The notes below the pieces were generated by a model, which did not search any database, was not told the DNA's origin, and worked only from the letters and a program-made list of their open reading frames with translations. Positions 1 to 13,153 of a stretch of DNA of 64,000 bases are shown here, piece after piece. The position numbers and the translations under genes are program-made. Position 1 is the first letter of the stretch. Each line of letters opens with the position of its first letter. This DNA is from Labyrinthula sp. Ha (taxonomy: Eukaryota > Sar > Bigyra > Labyrinthulida > Labyrinthulaceae), in the NCBI GenBank assembly GCA_015227615.1, contig JAALGZ010000008.1, forward strand, positions 372,001-436,000. The letters are read 5' to 3'.

Positions 1-3000
1 TTTATTGCTGTCGATACGCAAATCAGAGTAAGCAAAAATTCTTTAAGACTATCTATATCAGTATTTTTATGAACATATTGACATTCACACTTTGCTTAAA
101 GAAGAATATTGAGGTATGCGTCATTATGCCTAAGTGCAAATTGCCCGATCCTAAATTCTGTGTAAATTAGAGGTACAATAAATTAACACATTATTTTTTG
201 TATGATATACAACTTGAGCAATGTTGACGGAAACAGATATAACTTCGTTGCTATTTCTAATGAACTTTACATTTGCCTAAGCTGATTAAGGTGAATGTTC
301 ACAGCTGTAGAGTTTTCAAATATTTCCTCGTTTGGAAAGTTTTTACAATTAATGAACCCAAAGAGTTCTCTCAATATTAAACGATTAGCACTGGTTAACA
401 GAAGCAATAACCTTCGTTATTGTCAAAATGTTTGTAAACAAACATCAATAGAGAGAATAAAATTTTTGATCTTTTAGGTCTAAATATTGTTTTAAAAAAT
501 TACTAATACTCTATGTACGTTTGACGATACCTTCCTTGGTTACTATAAAGAATACTAAGCAATGACCGTTGTTATTATCCAATTCCGCTTTGAGGAGCTG
601 TTACGTACTAACACGCAGTAAGCATAGGTAAGCAGATAGAACTTGCTGCCTATTATACACCTCTGCAAAATTAGTTTCCTTATAAAATCTAGTTTAAATG
701 TTAAGAATTGACATGCTAAAGGGATATTTACTTTTTTCGCTTTCTATCTCTCAGGTTTATTTAATGTTTGCTAAGATTCTCATTTGTTGTTTTGGGGTTT
801 TTTCTTTAGATGGTTAACCAAATCAGAACTCTTAAAATATCCTACTCAAACTTTGGAAGATATGTATCGCCGGAATAAATATTTACTGAAATTTCCAAAC
901 TCTTGCAATGTATTAGTTTGTATCTAGGTATCTGTAGACTTATATGTCTACATGGACTATCTTAGGAAGGGATTCTATAACGAAGATTTCTCGGTATCAT
1001 GCTTTTCAGTATCAGACTACGTTACATCTTAGTTCATACTTCATAGTTAATTCTAAGCATATATTTAACTCATGCAAAATGTTTGGAAGAAGAAAAAAAA
1101 ACAAAAAATACAATGTTCGCGGTATAAATCACCGGAGAGTACGATGTATTTAGCTAAATTTAGGGTTTTGGTGCTTAGTTACCTAAAATCACATTATATG
1201 GTATCGATGCAGTAGCATCGATTTGCATAGAACTTGTTATCTAGCGCCAATCTGCTCCTGATACCTAAATTGGGCTAAGTAAAGCTTCCTTTATTGAAGT
1301 AACTGATGGCACTAACTGCACAGGTCTCTTGCTGGGTGAGATATTAGAGCATCTATTCCAACACTTGATAAGATGTGTTTGATGTCAGCTAAGCCGGAAT
1401 AAATGTATTAGTATTATCTTTCTTTTCCTCATTTTGGGAGCTGTCTCTCTCTTTCCATACAAGTGTGGTGTATTTATCGCTACTTTAATATGCTGAAACT
1501 ATCCATCTCGTAATTTCACTTTTTCAAATATTGTACGTTGAGCAATCCCTAACCATGGATTCAATTGACTGCATAGATAAGAAGTACTTCAAGTTATAAT
1601 ACATTGGTTTTCTCTTACTTGTATAATGCAATTCGTTATTATTTTTTTAAATTATAGAATAGGCGGAAGTTATAGAAAGATTTGGGATGAGGATATATCA
1701 ATATGTCTTATCAAACTTTCATCGCCACAATCAAGTTCATTAATATAACCAAAATGGAGCTGGTTTTTCGGCTCAAATTGCTTCACCGCATCCATTATTT
1801 AACCTATATAGTATTTTTGTACCGCTCATACAATTTGTTTCTATTTTGATACAGCATAGTTTCATACTTTCCTGCTTTGAAAATGTTGTGGCTGCATGGG
1901 ATCTCAATGGCTAAACTTACGCTACGTATCTCCAACTAGTCCTCGATTAAATGATAAGTAGTTGGTAACGAGGCTACCATTCTTTACTCTTATATTTTTT
2001 TCTAAAGTCCCGCCAAATTCGTCCTTATCCTCAGTAACTATCTTCAAAACTGGCTCTATAATAACATTTTGGAAATAAGATAGAGGTATGTTATATTGAT
2101 AAGCCAAGATTTATTACCTTGTCTAATTGCAGATTATTCTCATTTGGAGTATGACATACATACCATTGAAATATTTGTTAAGAAAAAAATTATTATTTTT
2201 TATTTTGTATTTTCAACGCTGTATATACAAATAAATTCCGTTTTAATATACCCTTGTTTACTTTCGGGTCAATTTTCCAGAAGGTTTATTATATTGTGCA
2301 TAGTTGTTGTATTTCAAACTAAGAAACTGTCACGAAAGAATTATGCGGCATCTTACAGGAGCTTCTTATCTTAGGTGTAAGTAATGCAGTTATTTTCGTA
2401 CAAAAATTTAAGTAGTTTTTACTCTGACTACTTGCTTAAAATAGATAGTTATACATATTCTAGGTAAAGTGGTTGCTCGATTCATGTAATTTAGATTCTA
2501 CGAGGGGATAATACCGGTATCTTACTGAATGTGTTTATTGAAGGAAGTAGCTAAAATGAAGTATCAAGCTCTTGTTTGCTCACCCATAAAACACAAGAAT
2601 ATTCTTAACCCTTTGGTAGAATAATATGGGTCTGTGTTACTGAATCCCTACAATCAGTTTCAGTAGGTATATAACTTTCTTGTTGAATACTTATCAAAGC
2701 TTAGAACGACGTAACATATAACTTCCTTCTGTTGGTAGCAATAAGACTTCTATATAGACAGTAACAAATATGTTATGAATGCACAGGCTCAAACAATTTG
2801 AAATTTGAGGTCCTCCCGCTCCATTTCGATATATCATCGTGGTGGTTAGTAACTACAAAAAGCTTCAGGGAAACAGACTTCTCTGACCATTCAGAAAGAG
2901 CCAAGATAAACATTGAAAATGAGAAAATACATTTAAGAAACATGTGTATACAAGGTTCAATTTGGTTATCAAAAGGGGGTATAATTAATTCCTGTTGTTT

Positions 3001-4450
3001 CTTATTATTACTCTTAAATTATATCCGTTACTTTGGCGTTCTATATATTCCAAAAAATTAGAACTAATGGGATTAAGCTCTACACGTGTAATAGCAAGTG
3101 CAGTCAGCTATCTTGGTACATAATAAATAATCCCATCTATAGTTTCAGATGCTTTACTCTGTTGTCAAGTATTTCCAGGAGAATTTAGTAAGAACCATCT
3201 CAATAATACTCGTCCATGGAAGTATAGAAATTTAAGAAAGAGAGAGATGGCCACCTAATTTCAAGCCTTAACACATTTTCGGCATGGTACCGTTGTTATC
3301 TTTAATCCCTGATCTTCTCATAGATGGAAATGCAAACCTGAGGTATAAGAAGATTGAAATTATGACACAAGTACAATATGAATATTGATAAACCTAGGTT
3401 CTGCTACAGAGCTAATCAATGTGTTCTATGGTCTCATTTCCTTTCATGTAATAAACGTTCCAAGAATGGCTAGGATAGCTAATTACAGAACAAAATCAAA
3501 CCTTAGGGGCACCCGATATAAAACCATTGCAAAATAAGTTCCCATGTTTCCGAGTTCAAAATCCAGCTTTTAGATCATACCACTACTTGTTGGCAAACTC
3601 GTTAACATCGATTGAAGGTCAATGCTAAGAAAAGGAGCACCACCCTCTGAGTTTTCTGTCGCTTATTGAAAAATAAGGTCTCTTGCTCCTTGGGCAAATA
3701 GTATTCTGCAGTCGTTCGTGTTCTTTTGACTTTACTTCTTCTATTAAGAGTAGATAGGGGTTGAGGCTCTCCATGTACGAAAGGATTTAATCACATTTGA
3801 TAGCGATAAGACCTCCAACATTTTGACAGGGGAGGTTTATCTTATTAATCAATGTTGGCTGATTTAAACTAGACTCTCCTAGGCCAAGAGGTGTGTTATC
3901 TCTTGATGAATCATATTTACTCGTGCTTTTCCCTATTGTGATTTTTATCCTAAATTTTTGTTATCTTAATATCCGTGTAATCCCTTCAACAGTAGAACAC
4001 TTCAAATTAACTCCTAAATTAGACTGTACTTTCGAGAAAGGTGTCTCAGCTAACGAGAAATTTCCCGTTTTTATAGAGAATATTAGTGTTCATTTCTCGA
4101 ACCGAGATGAGAAAGCATAAATCTGTATCCAGTGTTGTATATCCGAATAAAATGTCTATTTAACCATTACAACCCCAGTTACAGAGGTACTCTTAGAAAA
4201 TAACTATTCTATTTACTCTATAATTTATTCATGCAGTTAACAATATGCATATCAAATAGTAAAGGTTAGACACAGAACATACGATGAATAAACTGTATTT
4301 AATATTCACCCCCAATTTTTTGATACGTACTTTATACTAGACTAATAGAAATACCGACGAGAGAATTGTATCAGAATTTTACATACGAGGAAAACCAACA
4401 GGAAACGAATACTCGTCAGAAGAGACAAGAGTTAAATAGTATTGAAACAA
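1..4450. other. Gene-poor stretch, no supported gene
   Basis: I see no convincing gene here. The open frames are short (under about 95 codons), mostly lack a plausible ATG or composition, and none translates to a family I recognise. The sequence is AT-rich and looks non-repetitive by eye, apart from a perfect inverted repeat near 1.2 kb and an imperfect stem at about 3.8 kb. No transposon-like open frame or terminal repeat was seen. Confidence 0.6.
1203..1222. repeat. Perfect 8-bp inverted repeat, 4-nt loop
   Basis: The arms ATCGATGC and GCATCGAT flank AGTA, giving a perfect 8-bp hairpin or a dyad protein-binding site. No gene lies nearby, so no role can be assigned. Confidence 0.5.
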
Positions 4451-5911
4451 ATGAAAGTTCAGAATACAACTTCTCAAACCATACCTTGCATGAACGAGCA
4501 ACTCTTACGTACTTCCGATGGATTTCGTATATTCTCACTCCTTTATTTCACTTTCTTCATATGTTTATTTGCTGTTTCACTTGGGTTTTGGTTTGTTAAG
4601 CGAAAGGATCCATATTTAGAAAAAAGAAGCTTTTTTGATGCTTGTTTGATCGTTTTCGGTGGTCTTTGTAATTTAATCGCCACTTCTTTTGTACGCACAA
4701 CTGCTGAAGAATTTAAAACCTCTGGTTTTGAGACCTATTCGTTCATTCAAAAGTGTGGAGTTGTTACAACTGTTTATAATTTGATTATTCCTGTTCTTCT
4801 TTCTGTACAATTCATTCGTGTTTTTCAATGGCTGCAAAACATAAAATTAAATGAAAGTTTATCAAAATTTCATGAAAAAAACTCACGCTTTTTCATGAAA
4901 GAAATTGAAACCAGGGCAACAGCAAAACCCAGTTTAACTACTTCCTCATTAACTACAACTTTTGATAAAGATAAATCAGAGATTATTGAACTAATGTTTT
5001 TTACAAGACGAAGAGTTAAAGTATTCTTACTACTTATTTTATTACTTATTTCTTTTATCTACGCTTTAATCCCAGCGTTCTATAGTTGTCCAGAAATGGG
5101 ACTAACAGAAAAATGTAGAGCAAATGACGTATCAAATATATCAGTTATAACAATTCTATTCAATGGACTTCCAACTGTTTTATTTTTTTGGTTTTTCTAT
5201 TTTGTTAGAAAATTGTCACAAAAATATCCAGACCCTTTTGAGTTTCTTACTGAAATAACTGAAGCTTTTTTTATTGGTACTGTTTTATCTTTGCTTTCTA
5301 TAGTTTTGGTTGTTTTAGATTTTGGTGATATTTATAATGAAGAAAAACCATATAGATTTGATTATGGAGTTATTAGTGGAGTTGGAGTTATGTTGTTTGT
5401 TATTCGTTCTATTACTATTCCTGTATATAGAGTGTACAAGTTATCTCAACTTACAAAAGAGAAGAGTTTACACTTAGATGCACTTTTGAGCACCCCAACA
5501 GGTGCGAAATTTTTTAGATCACATCTTGTTTATGAATTTTCAGTAGAAAATTTAAATTTTTATGAAACAGTGAATGCATGGAAACAAAATTATAGAAAAT
5601 TTATTAATCCAAAGAAATCTGCCAAGAATATTTATAACAGGTTTATTTCAGAGAAAGCTATGGAAACTGGTCAAGTTAATTTAAGTTACGAAATTAAAGA
5701 AACCATTAGAAGAAGAATTGAAGAGGAAAATGGGGTTGATGTCGATATTTTTGATGAAGCTCTTGAAGAGGTGTATATGTTAATGTCTAATGATAGTTAC
5801 GGTAGGTTTCAGAATACCGAAACTTTCAAGGGATTTATGGGTACTGGAACTATAGAGAGTCCTAACAATCCGTCATTTTATGAAAGTTCCGGTCATCCTT
5901 TGTCGTTGTAG
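4451..5911 (+). CDS. Seven-transmembrane protein with C-terminal RGS domain
   Basis: A 486-residue single-exon protein, likely a plasma-membrane receptor or regulator that speeds GTP hydrolysis on a G-alpha subunit. Hydrophobic segments lie near residues 26-48, 62-80, 103-125, 185-205 and then three more before residue 335, giving about seven spans. The cytosolic tail (about 343-465) has an RGS-type run beginning TPTGAKFFRSHLVYEFSVEN, then the YNRFI and DIFDEALEEVY helices. This resembles plant AtRGS1 and many protist 7TM-RGS proteins, where the receptor itself carries GAP activity. I chose the ATG at 4451; the same frame is open a few codons further upstream but without an ATG. It stands alone between two gene-poor stretches. 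The ligand and the partner G-alpha are unknown. The RGS call is firm from motif order; orthology is not. Confidence 0.85.
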   Translation: MKVQNTTSQTIPCMNEQLLRTSDGFRIFSLLYFTFFICLFAVSLGFWFVKRKDPYLEKRSFFDACLIVFGGLCNLIATSFVRTTAEEFKTSGFETYSFIQKCGVVTTVYNLIIPVLLSVQFIRVFQWLQNIKLNESLSKFHEKNSRFFMKEIETRATAKPSLTTSSLTTTFDKDKSEIIELMFFTRRRVKVFLLLILLLISFIYALIPAFYSCPEMGLTEKCRANDVSNISVITILFNGLPTVLFFWFFYFVRKLSQKYPDPFEFLTEITEAFFIGTVLSLLSIVLVVLDFGDIYNEEKPYRFDYGVISGVGVMLFVIRSITIPVYRVYKLSQLTKEKSLHLDALLSTPTGAKFFRSHLVYEFSVENLNFYETVNAWKQNYRKFINPKKSAKNIYNRFISEKAMETGQVNLSYEIKETIRRRIEEENGVDVDIFDEALEEVYMLMSNDSYGRFQNTETFKGFMGTGTIESPNNPSFYESSGHPLSL

Positions 5912-7954
5912 ATCAGGGTAGTTTAATATTCTTTTGTGAACAGTATAATTTGACTGGATTTATTTGTATAATGTCATGAACACTGTTGTTATGGTCAATT
6001 CTTAATTCTTAGAGCTTTAAAAACTTATCATTTTGTCATTAATTACCAAGCAAAATCTGCATCAAAATTATCACGTTTTGATTTTCCATTTTGTATTGGT
6101 ATACTAGTTTCCAGGCAAAAAGGAAGTTACTACCCAGCTGCTAGAATTTTTTCTAAAGAGATTGACTAGATCCAGGGTAAAGCAACGAACCAGTAAATAA
6201 AACTGTGCTGTTACCGTGCTTAACCAACTACATTCTTTCATTTTTCTCTCCAGATGACATCTTCATACGACTACTAGTTCATCAGCTTTAAATTTCATGT
6301 GGACACTGTGAAATAGGATTATCATTTCGAGCACTCTTAGAGCATTAAAAAAACAAGCTTTGTACACAAAAAAAAGTAAATCGAGAGCTGAGAAAAATTC
6401 TGGTTTTACCTATATGTTATGATTTCATAAATTTTCACAATCCCTCCCAAATACTGCTAAGGTAAAAACCTTGATGAACGAATACGGGTATGAAAATTCT
6501 CCGAGTACTAGAAGAGAACTAGGCACTTGATCTAAGATGCAAGATTCCGCTAAAGTTGGTTAAGCACTTATAATATTGTACGGCAGCACACTTATTTGCT
6601 GGTTATACGTTTCTAGGTTATGAGTTTACTGTTTTCTAACTGCTTTGCATAGCTCATATTTCACAAAAGAGAGACTAAACACCCCGTGCAAGCACATAAG
6701 AACTTATGGATCATAGATTTTAAGAGAAATAAGTTATTTCACAAAAAAAATAGTTTTGCATTAGCACATACTTTTGAAATCCAGAATTACTCACTCTCAT
6801 CTCGTACTATACCATTTACACCTCACCTTCTAATTTCACTACAGCATTTTGACATCTGCCCTCTCTCTTCGCATTTGCTCACCTAATCTGAATGAACTAC
6901 ATTTGGCTGTAGGGTTTCCTATTATAAAAGGCTCAACAAAAATGCATATCTAAATAAATGAATTTAACCATGACTTTTACTATGCTTAGCTTTAATGGTT
7001 TAGAATTTTGTATAAGTAAGGTCTTTGAAAGGAAAAATGTATAACTTGATCTCGGGTTAGGATATGCTGACAAAGCAATAGGTAAATTCAGTGACTTTCT
7101 TGAAATGGCATCTTGCAGATGATTGATAGCTATTTGCTATCCCTGAATTAAACCAATCTCTATTTGCTGGTATCGGTCCTGAAGTTTAGAAATGCACAGT
7201 TGTCTAAATTCACTTAAAGAAAGTCAGCGTTTTTAGCATTTGTACGTGTCACTTTCTATATTGTCCTTGTTCGACAGAACTTAGTGTCATAGTTTATCTC
7301 ACTACCATACATCCAGAAATCTTATGACAAGAATAACTATTTTCCTGCATGGTGTTGCTAACTCTTAGGCTAAAGGCAACATCATTCATGTTCTAGTAAA
7401 TAATCCCAAGAAGTTTAGGAAGAGCTTGCCTGGCTATACCTTATGCGACAAGAACCTATGGATTCCCTATCAGCTGACCTGAAGCTGATAAAACTTATGA
7501 AACTTTAAATAAAGTTCCTAATCATTTTTCGAAGAAAATATGCACAAATGATGAGACAAATTGCTTAAGACTTTTCGGATTTTTATTTTTCTAGTTAACA
7601 GTATACAAAGTAGATGAGCTTCTTTTCACATATAAAATCTAACCTCTTGGGTTTCGATAAGCTCTTTCCTTTAAATAAACAAAATTACTTAGCGGAGCTA
7701 AAGCTAGGGTAAGCTCCAAAGTGCATAACATGCCATTGAGACTAGCTCCCCTTTATGTATTATCTTTTTTATTCTTTTTTTTGTTGTTCAGTCTTTTTTC
7801 TTGGTCAGCGACTTCTTGAAAATCTTATTAAATTGTTTTCTTGTTGTATTGTTAACGCTTATCTATTCGATTTATATCTAGAGACTCCACTCTATAAGCA
7901 TAACAAAGCACTGATTCATTAATCATACTTCTTTTTAGGGGTTGAATTTGAATT

Positions 7955-8345
7955 ATTGATAATACATCAATAAACTTTCCGTAGATATTTTTTATTGATG
8001 ATCAATAAAATTGACAATACTTTTTTGCTTGATTATTGATGATGAACTAATAGTCATTACAAAGTTCAATCACATGGCCCTGGGTCAAGTATCCAATTTT
8101 TGTTATTGTATCGTAGAATAAGCTGTGTAAAATGGCGACATAGACTGAAATGATCCAAGAGTCGGGCAAGGTTGGCTCATGCGAGCCATTTTTTGCAGTC
8201 TGTCACATGGTGTCAACATGAAATAGTTATTTCCGCCATCTGAGAAAAGTTCAATTTACCTGATCTTGTATTGATAATCAATTAATAATTAGAATATAAT
8301 AAAAACTGCTTGATAAGAATTTAAGATTGCAACTCTATTATTGAT
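7955..8345. repeat. Cluster of ATTGAT / ATCAAT inverted pairs
   Basis: ATTGAT occurs at 7955, 7994, 8035, 8270 and 8340, and its reverse complement ATCAAT at 7966, 8001 and 8277. Three sets form inverted pairs with spacers of 5, 1 and 1 nt (7955-7971, 7994-8006, 8270-8282). Eight hexamers in about 390 bp is far above my rough expectation of less than one for this composition. The shape suits a dimeric DNA-binding protein or a replication/attachment element. No adjacent gene is visible. Confidence 0.55.
8173..8194 (+). other. Hairpin followed by T6, possible small-RNA 3' end
   Basis: TGGCTC and GAGCCA pair around the loop ATGC and are followed directly by six T residues. It sits inside a locally GC-richer patch (about 8070-8220) within the desert and between the ATTGAT pairs. 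A hairpin plus T-run is what a Pol III transcript end could look like, but I found no clear A or B box, so the RNA is hypothetical. Confidence 0.25.
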
Positions 8346-11133
8346 AAACAAATCTGAAATAATTGTCAGTAAATCACTTTCTGGTTTAATCCAATCCGAT
8401 ATATACTTCTAATCTATTTATAGAAAAGCTGACATAAGCATAAGAATACTCAAATAACACTCGAAAGTAGTATGCCTCGAAAATGTTCTGAAACTACATA
8501 GAATAAAATCAATTCTGTCTTCTTTTTCAAAATAATTTAAGACTGTACTCTTGGCTGTAGCTTGGAAGAATTATGTACCCAGGCAACTATCATTACTAGG
8601 GACATAGTAGAACTCTAGTCTGCCAGTGCCTCAGCTAGTAGTAAATAACTAATGAATGAGATATTGTGGCTTGAAGAACAGAGACATTAACGCTCGAATG
8701 TAGTTTATTTACTTTTAAATTCTTCCTGTTTAAAAACATATTTACATAGGTGCTGTAATGTCCTGCTCCGTAATTTTCAGAAGATTTGGGAGATAAGCGA
8801 CTTCTGTTCTATATTACTGTTTTGAATTATTGTATTCTACGAAAGGTTCTTGAAACTTCCGGAAAATATTCTCCTTTTAGAGAGGAGAGCAATTATAATA
8901 GTTTGTATACTCTCTTGCCTATCTAATTAGTGCTTCGACGATAAGTACTATTCTTTTTTGCCCGAAGGATACCAATCATCAATCAGCAAAGGCGAAAACC
9001 TTCATATTAGTTGCCTGCCATATTAGCCCAGCTTTTCCGATGTTTTAGCACTGATCAGAGGAACAGAAATAACTTTCATGAGTAGATTATTCAGTTAAAA
9101 CGATTTTTGGGTTACATTTTTTTTGAATATGTAAAATATTTTCTCTTGACTTTCTTACATAGTAAAAGCATCGTGAATATTTTGTATGTTGATTTCGGAG
9201 TATGAAGTGGGGTGAAAAGTACAAAACTGATGCGGAAATAGGAAAATGGATAAAAGTAAATTATCACTCGTGAAATAATATTCATAAAACTGGACTAATT
9301 AACAATAAATATTTTGTAATACAGGAAATCAAATTTTCTTAAATACCCAAAGAGCTGCAAAAATGTTGTTTTCGTAAGTTTCATATACTATTCTCTTGTA
9401 GAGCTATGGCACATATTTATTATACAACGGAGATGAAGAGGGTAGAGTGGTATTTTATTAGCGAAGTTTCCTTTTAAGCATATTGACATATCCGTTTGTC
9501 CTGGTACTTAGAATAAATGAAATTACTGGCAGTAGAAGCTGCAATATCCAACTAGCATATTTTCACAGCAACGTTATCTTCAATATATAACGAATGTTGT
9601 ACGTAGATTTTCTGCCGAATTGATAGAATATTCAAACATATTGAATCTGATATCTAGAATCCTATTTCTAACCTTTGAAATATTCTAAGAAAGTGTAAGT
9701 AAAATAAGTTTAGACGCTGAGACAATGATAAGCGCCATGAAATTATAGCTAAATACTGTCTACTAAGCGTATTTAAATCCCAGAATACCAAAAAAGTTCT
9801 ATTCATTTAATTTTACATAGCAAAGAATTTTCTCGTGACAAGAACCTTAGAAAATGGGAAGCAGGTGTCATATTTTACGGAAAATCTAATAACTTCAAGG
9901 TTCAAACTATACACAGAGACTCGACTACGTATGGAAGAATATGATGTATTGAAAATGTTTTTCTTCCATATCACAAATAAAGCTAAAACGTCTGTAGGAC
10001 ACTGTTCAGATAATTCGAGCCCGATTATTTTGAATATTGGAAAAATGAAACTCTGAAGGGTTCACTCTCTTTTTACGGTTACAGTTAAGGATGGTCTTGC
10101 CGTAACTACCAAAGTGCTTTATGTTTTCCTGTAATTGATGTCAAGCAACTCCACTCAATTTCATAAATAAGCTTCATTAAGTTGGTGTAAACGCAAAAAT
10201 ATCAAACAGCTACAGTATGTTATGTATTAGTGATTTTGATTATATCCTGATAGACACACGTTTATGAGTCTATGGTTTCACATAATCATTTCTGTTTAAT
10301 TTAATCTATGATTACTGGTTAGCTGTTATCAAAAAATCTTGAATTAAAGCGGGGAGCTATATATCATTGGTAAAGGTTCAATTGAAAATACAATATTTTG
10401 TCATAGGGGTAAAGCTCTTAACTTAGTTCATGTTTCAATTACTTTTCTCGTCAAAGTTAAGCAAGTTCCTCTCTCTCGCAAGGTATAAAATTTCTCTTAG
10501 CAAAACGAATTGTAGTTCCACAGATAGATGTGATATTATGATAATAACATAGTCATTATATTCCCAAACTTTTTGAAAATATGTGTAGACTTATTCATTT
10601 TATTGGGGCCTAAAACATATTATAGATAGCCCACCAACTCAACTCGTACAAGTTACTAGAATTAGCCATACTTTATTTCCTGACTTGTGATAAATATAAT
10701 TTCAAATATTTACAGTTACATTACTAAGTCAAGCAAGCTGAACGGGTAGTTTACTTGTATCCACATGTCGAAACTGGTCGTCAGATGTTGTATCTGTATT
10801 GTCTCACTTGTGTAATAATTCTCTTTAACTTAGCCTAAACCAAGCGTCTATCTGTAACAACTTTCTTTTATAGTTTGTTCTACTTGGTTGTGTGAACATA
10901 GATATCTGCATGTAATGTCCATATAGATCATGTTATATTTATTAGCACAATGGTAGTAATGTATTATTTGGTTTACTCAGCTGGCGATTCTTGTCGTTGT
11001 TCTTGTCCAATGAAAACAATGGTGCATTTCTAATATTTATCAGCGAATAAAAATAATGTCCAATCAACACATCTGTAAGAGACAATGAATGTCCTTTCTT
11101 CAATTTAAACATATCAAACAAAAGTAGCAAAAT

Positions 11134-12755
11134 ATGTCTAACATAAAGAAGTTTTTGAAGATTTCACTGGTTTTTTGTGTATTAAAAATAGTCTCTAAAC
11201 TACTAGAAGCTCAGAGAAGAAAAAGACATCTGCTAAGGCTACCCTCCTTACCAGTTGACAAAGGAAAAAGGTACAAACTGAACCCAATGCAAACTCTAAA
11301 AACAGTTGCCGATAAAACTGGGAACTTTGATATCACCCATAGAAACGTTCAGAAGCATGTCTACAGGCTAATCCAGCAAGTATATTCTCATTTTATCTTA
11401 CTTCTCAGCTATACCGAGAGCTGCCAAGTGCTCCGTTCATAGTTTGTTGGAATATAAATCCTTTTTTTACTCTTTTTAAACCTGAGGCAATAGTTTTGAT
11501 AAAAGATCCAGCTATTATGCGTGAATTGACATCTGCGAAGATGATGTCCAAGTTGGACAAAGGAACCTCGTACAAAATTGCAGAACCATTACTTGGAAAT
11601 GGTGCGTTCAGGGCAACGGGATTAAGTTGGCATGATCAAAGTTTAGCTCTGAATAAAGGTTTGAATGAACAAGTTATGAGAAAACAAATTCCAGCGCTTG
11701 AGAAAACAGCATCAGATTTGGTATTGAAGTTACAGCAGTCCGTAAGCGCTGAAAGAGATGTTGATTTGTTCGAGGTAATGTTGCAGACTTCGATGGATGC
11801 GTTGTGTAGAATCGCATTTAACTTTGAAATGGGTTGTTTGAAGGCAAGAAATGCGGATGAAGCACCTTTATACAGCGACTTTAACACTATTCTTCATACG
11901 CTTCAGAAGAGAATTAGAGCACCATATTTACACTACACAAGATTTCTCCCTACAAAAGAGAATCTTCTTTTTAATAAAGCAATAGAAAGTTTGAACTCAA
12001 CTGTTTTAGATCTTATTGCGAAACGCAGGGAAGAGAATAAACTGAAACTGAAGTCAAAAGAACCGAGTGATTTACTTGATGCGTTACTTTGTAGTAATCT
12101 GGATGAAAAGTTGATTGTGGATAACTTAAAAAATGTTCTTTTCGCTGGACATGACACTACTGCTTCTGCAATGACATGGGCGGTTTATTTACTGGGAAAG
12201 CATCAAAACGTTCAATTAAAGTTGTTTGCTGAGTTGAAAAGACACTTGGGCTCCAAATGGCGGAGTATAAATTTTGCACAATTGAAAAATTTGAAGTATT
12301 TGGATGCCGTGATCTTAGAGGTGTTAAGAATCTACCCATCTGCTTCATTTGCAAGAAAAGCAAAAGAAGATATTGAAGTTGCAGGTTACGTGATTCCAAA
12401 AGGGACTGATCTTGGATTTTCTCCGTACGTGGTTCAAAGAGAGGATTTTAACTTTAGTCGCGCAGAAGAGTTTTTACCAGAGAGGTGGCTCAAGACAGAT
12501 GAAGATGTTGATCTTGCTTCAAGAGTCGGAACAGTTTCAGTTCAAGAAAATTTTTTTACATTTGGTTACGGAAAAAGAAGTTGTGTTGGAAAAAGACTTT
12601 CTGCTTTTGAACTTCGAGTGGTTTTGATCCACATCGTGATGAACTTCAAAATAGAGTTGAGTAAAAACCCACACCAAGAGTTTCAAGAAACTCCTTGGAG
12701 TAGTATGACTTTGGTTCCAAAGTTTCTCAAAGTCTCTTTTAGTTCTAGATCTTAA
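11134..12755 (+). CDS. Cytochrome P450 (copy 1)
   Basis: A two-exon P450 of 530 residues. Exons are 11134-11379 and 11409-12755, with a 29-nt intron (11380-11408, GTATAT...CTCAG) that keeps the frame. Residues about 7-25 form an N-terminal hydrophobic anchor, suggesting ER membrane. The I-helix AGHDTTAS is near residue 322, the K-helix ExxR is EVLR, and the heme loop FGYGKRSCVGKR has Cys474 as the thiolate ligand, so all core residues are present. It is a monooxygenase-type class II P450 that would use a separate reductase; the substrate is unknown. The single intron sits at the same place and phase as in the P450 at 47.9 kb, so they are paralogues. An FLVCR-like transporter lies 398 bp downstream on the same strand. 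Confidence 0.92.
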
Positions 12756-13153
12756 GTAAACTGCTTTTTCTAGTGAAACCAGTGTGTTAACTCTTAACTT
12801 CTTATTCACCACCCCTTTTGCGTAAGCTGCTTATATTCTCAGTCATTAAAAACCGTTTGTCCTCAAGAAGGAGTTTAAGAACTTTCCAGGGTCAAGTTGA
12901 TATCTGTAAACACGTGTGTCCATGGTTTTACCTTCTTCTTTCTTGTTACCAACTTTATGTCCGCAGAATAGTAGTCTTTTTGGAACACTTTCCGGGACTA
13001 AAACGCGAAAGGAACAAAGAAATGGCAATTTTGTCATGAAATGCTTCAAAAAAAAATTAGAAAATAATGTTCAATTAGGGTTCCAAAGTTCAGTCCATTG
13101 ATTCTATATTTTTTTCAAAACAAAGTGACCTTAAGCAAAACCAAACTCTAAGA
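12756..13153. other. Intergenic 398 bp between P450 and transporter genes
   Basis: It holds no recognisable gene. Both strands are open for about 70 codons over 12.82-13.05 kb, but neither frame gives a known protein or a splice signal of the usual 27-32 nt spacing. A CACGTG (E-box type) core lies near 12911. It probably carries the P450 3' end and the promoter of the transporter gene. Confidence 0.45.

Larger units (their letters stand above)
5912..11133. other. Gene desert, 5.2 kb
   Basis: No supported gene. The few open frames (for example about 70 codons at 9.8 kb) lack family resemblance and coding-like composition. The stretch does contain a cluster of ATTGAT/ATCAAT inverted pairs (7955-8345) surrounding a GC-richer patch with a hairpin plus T-tract, listed separately. 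Confidence 0.6.

Noticed and set aside
2096-2374. Open frames of 60-92 codons in the first 4 kb
   Set aside because: Most lack an ATG, composition equals background, and translations look random.
7092-7225. GACTTTCTT ... AAGAAAGTC inverted repeat, 116-nt spacer
   Set aside because: Nine bases with a long spacer in AT-rich DNA is compatible with chance and no flanking element is visible.
12157-12399. Antisense open frames over P450, transporter, helicase and ABCD genes
   Set aside because: They are shadows of strong coding frames with clear family motifs on the other strand or frame.
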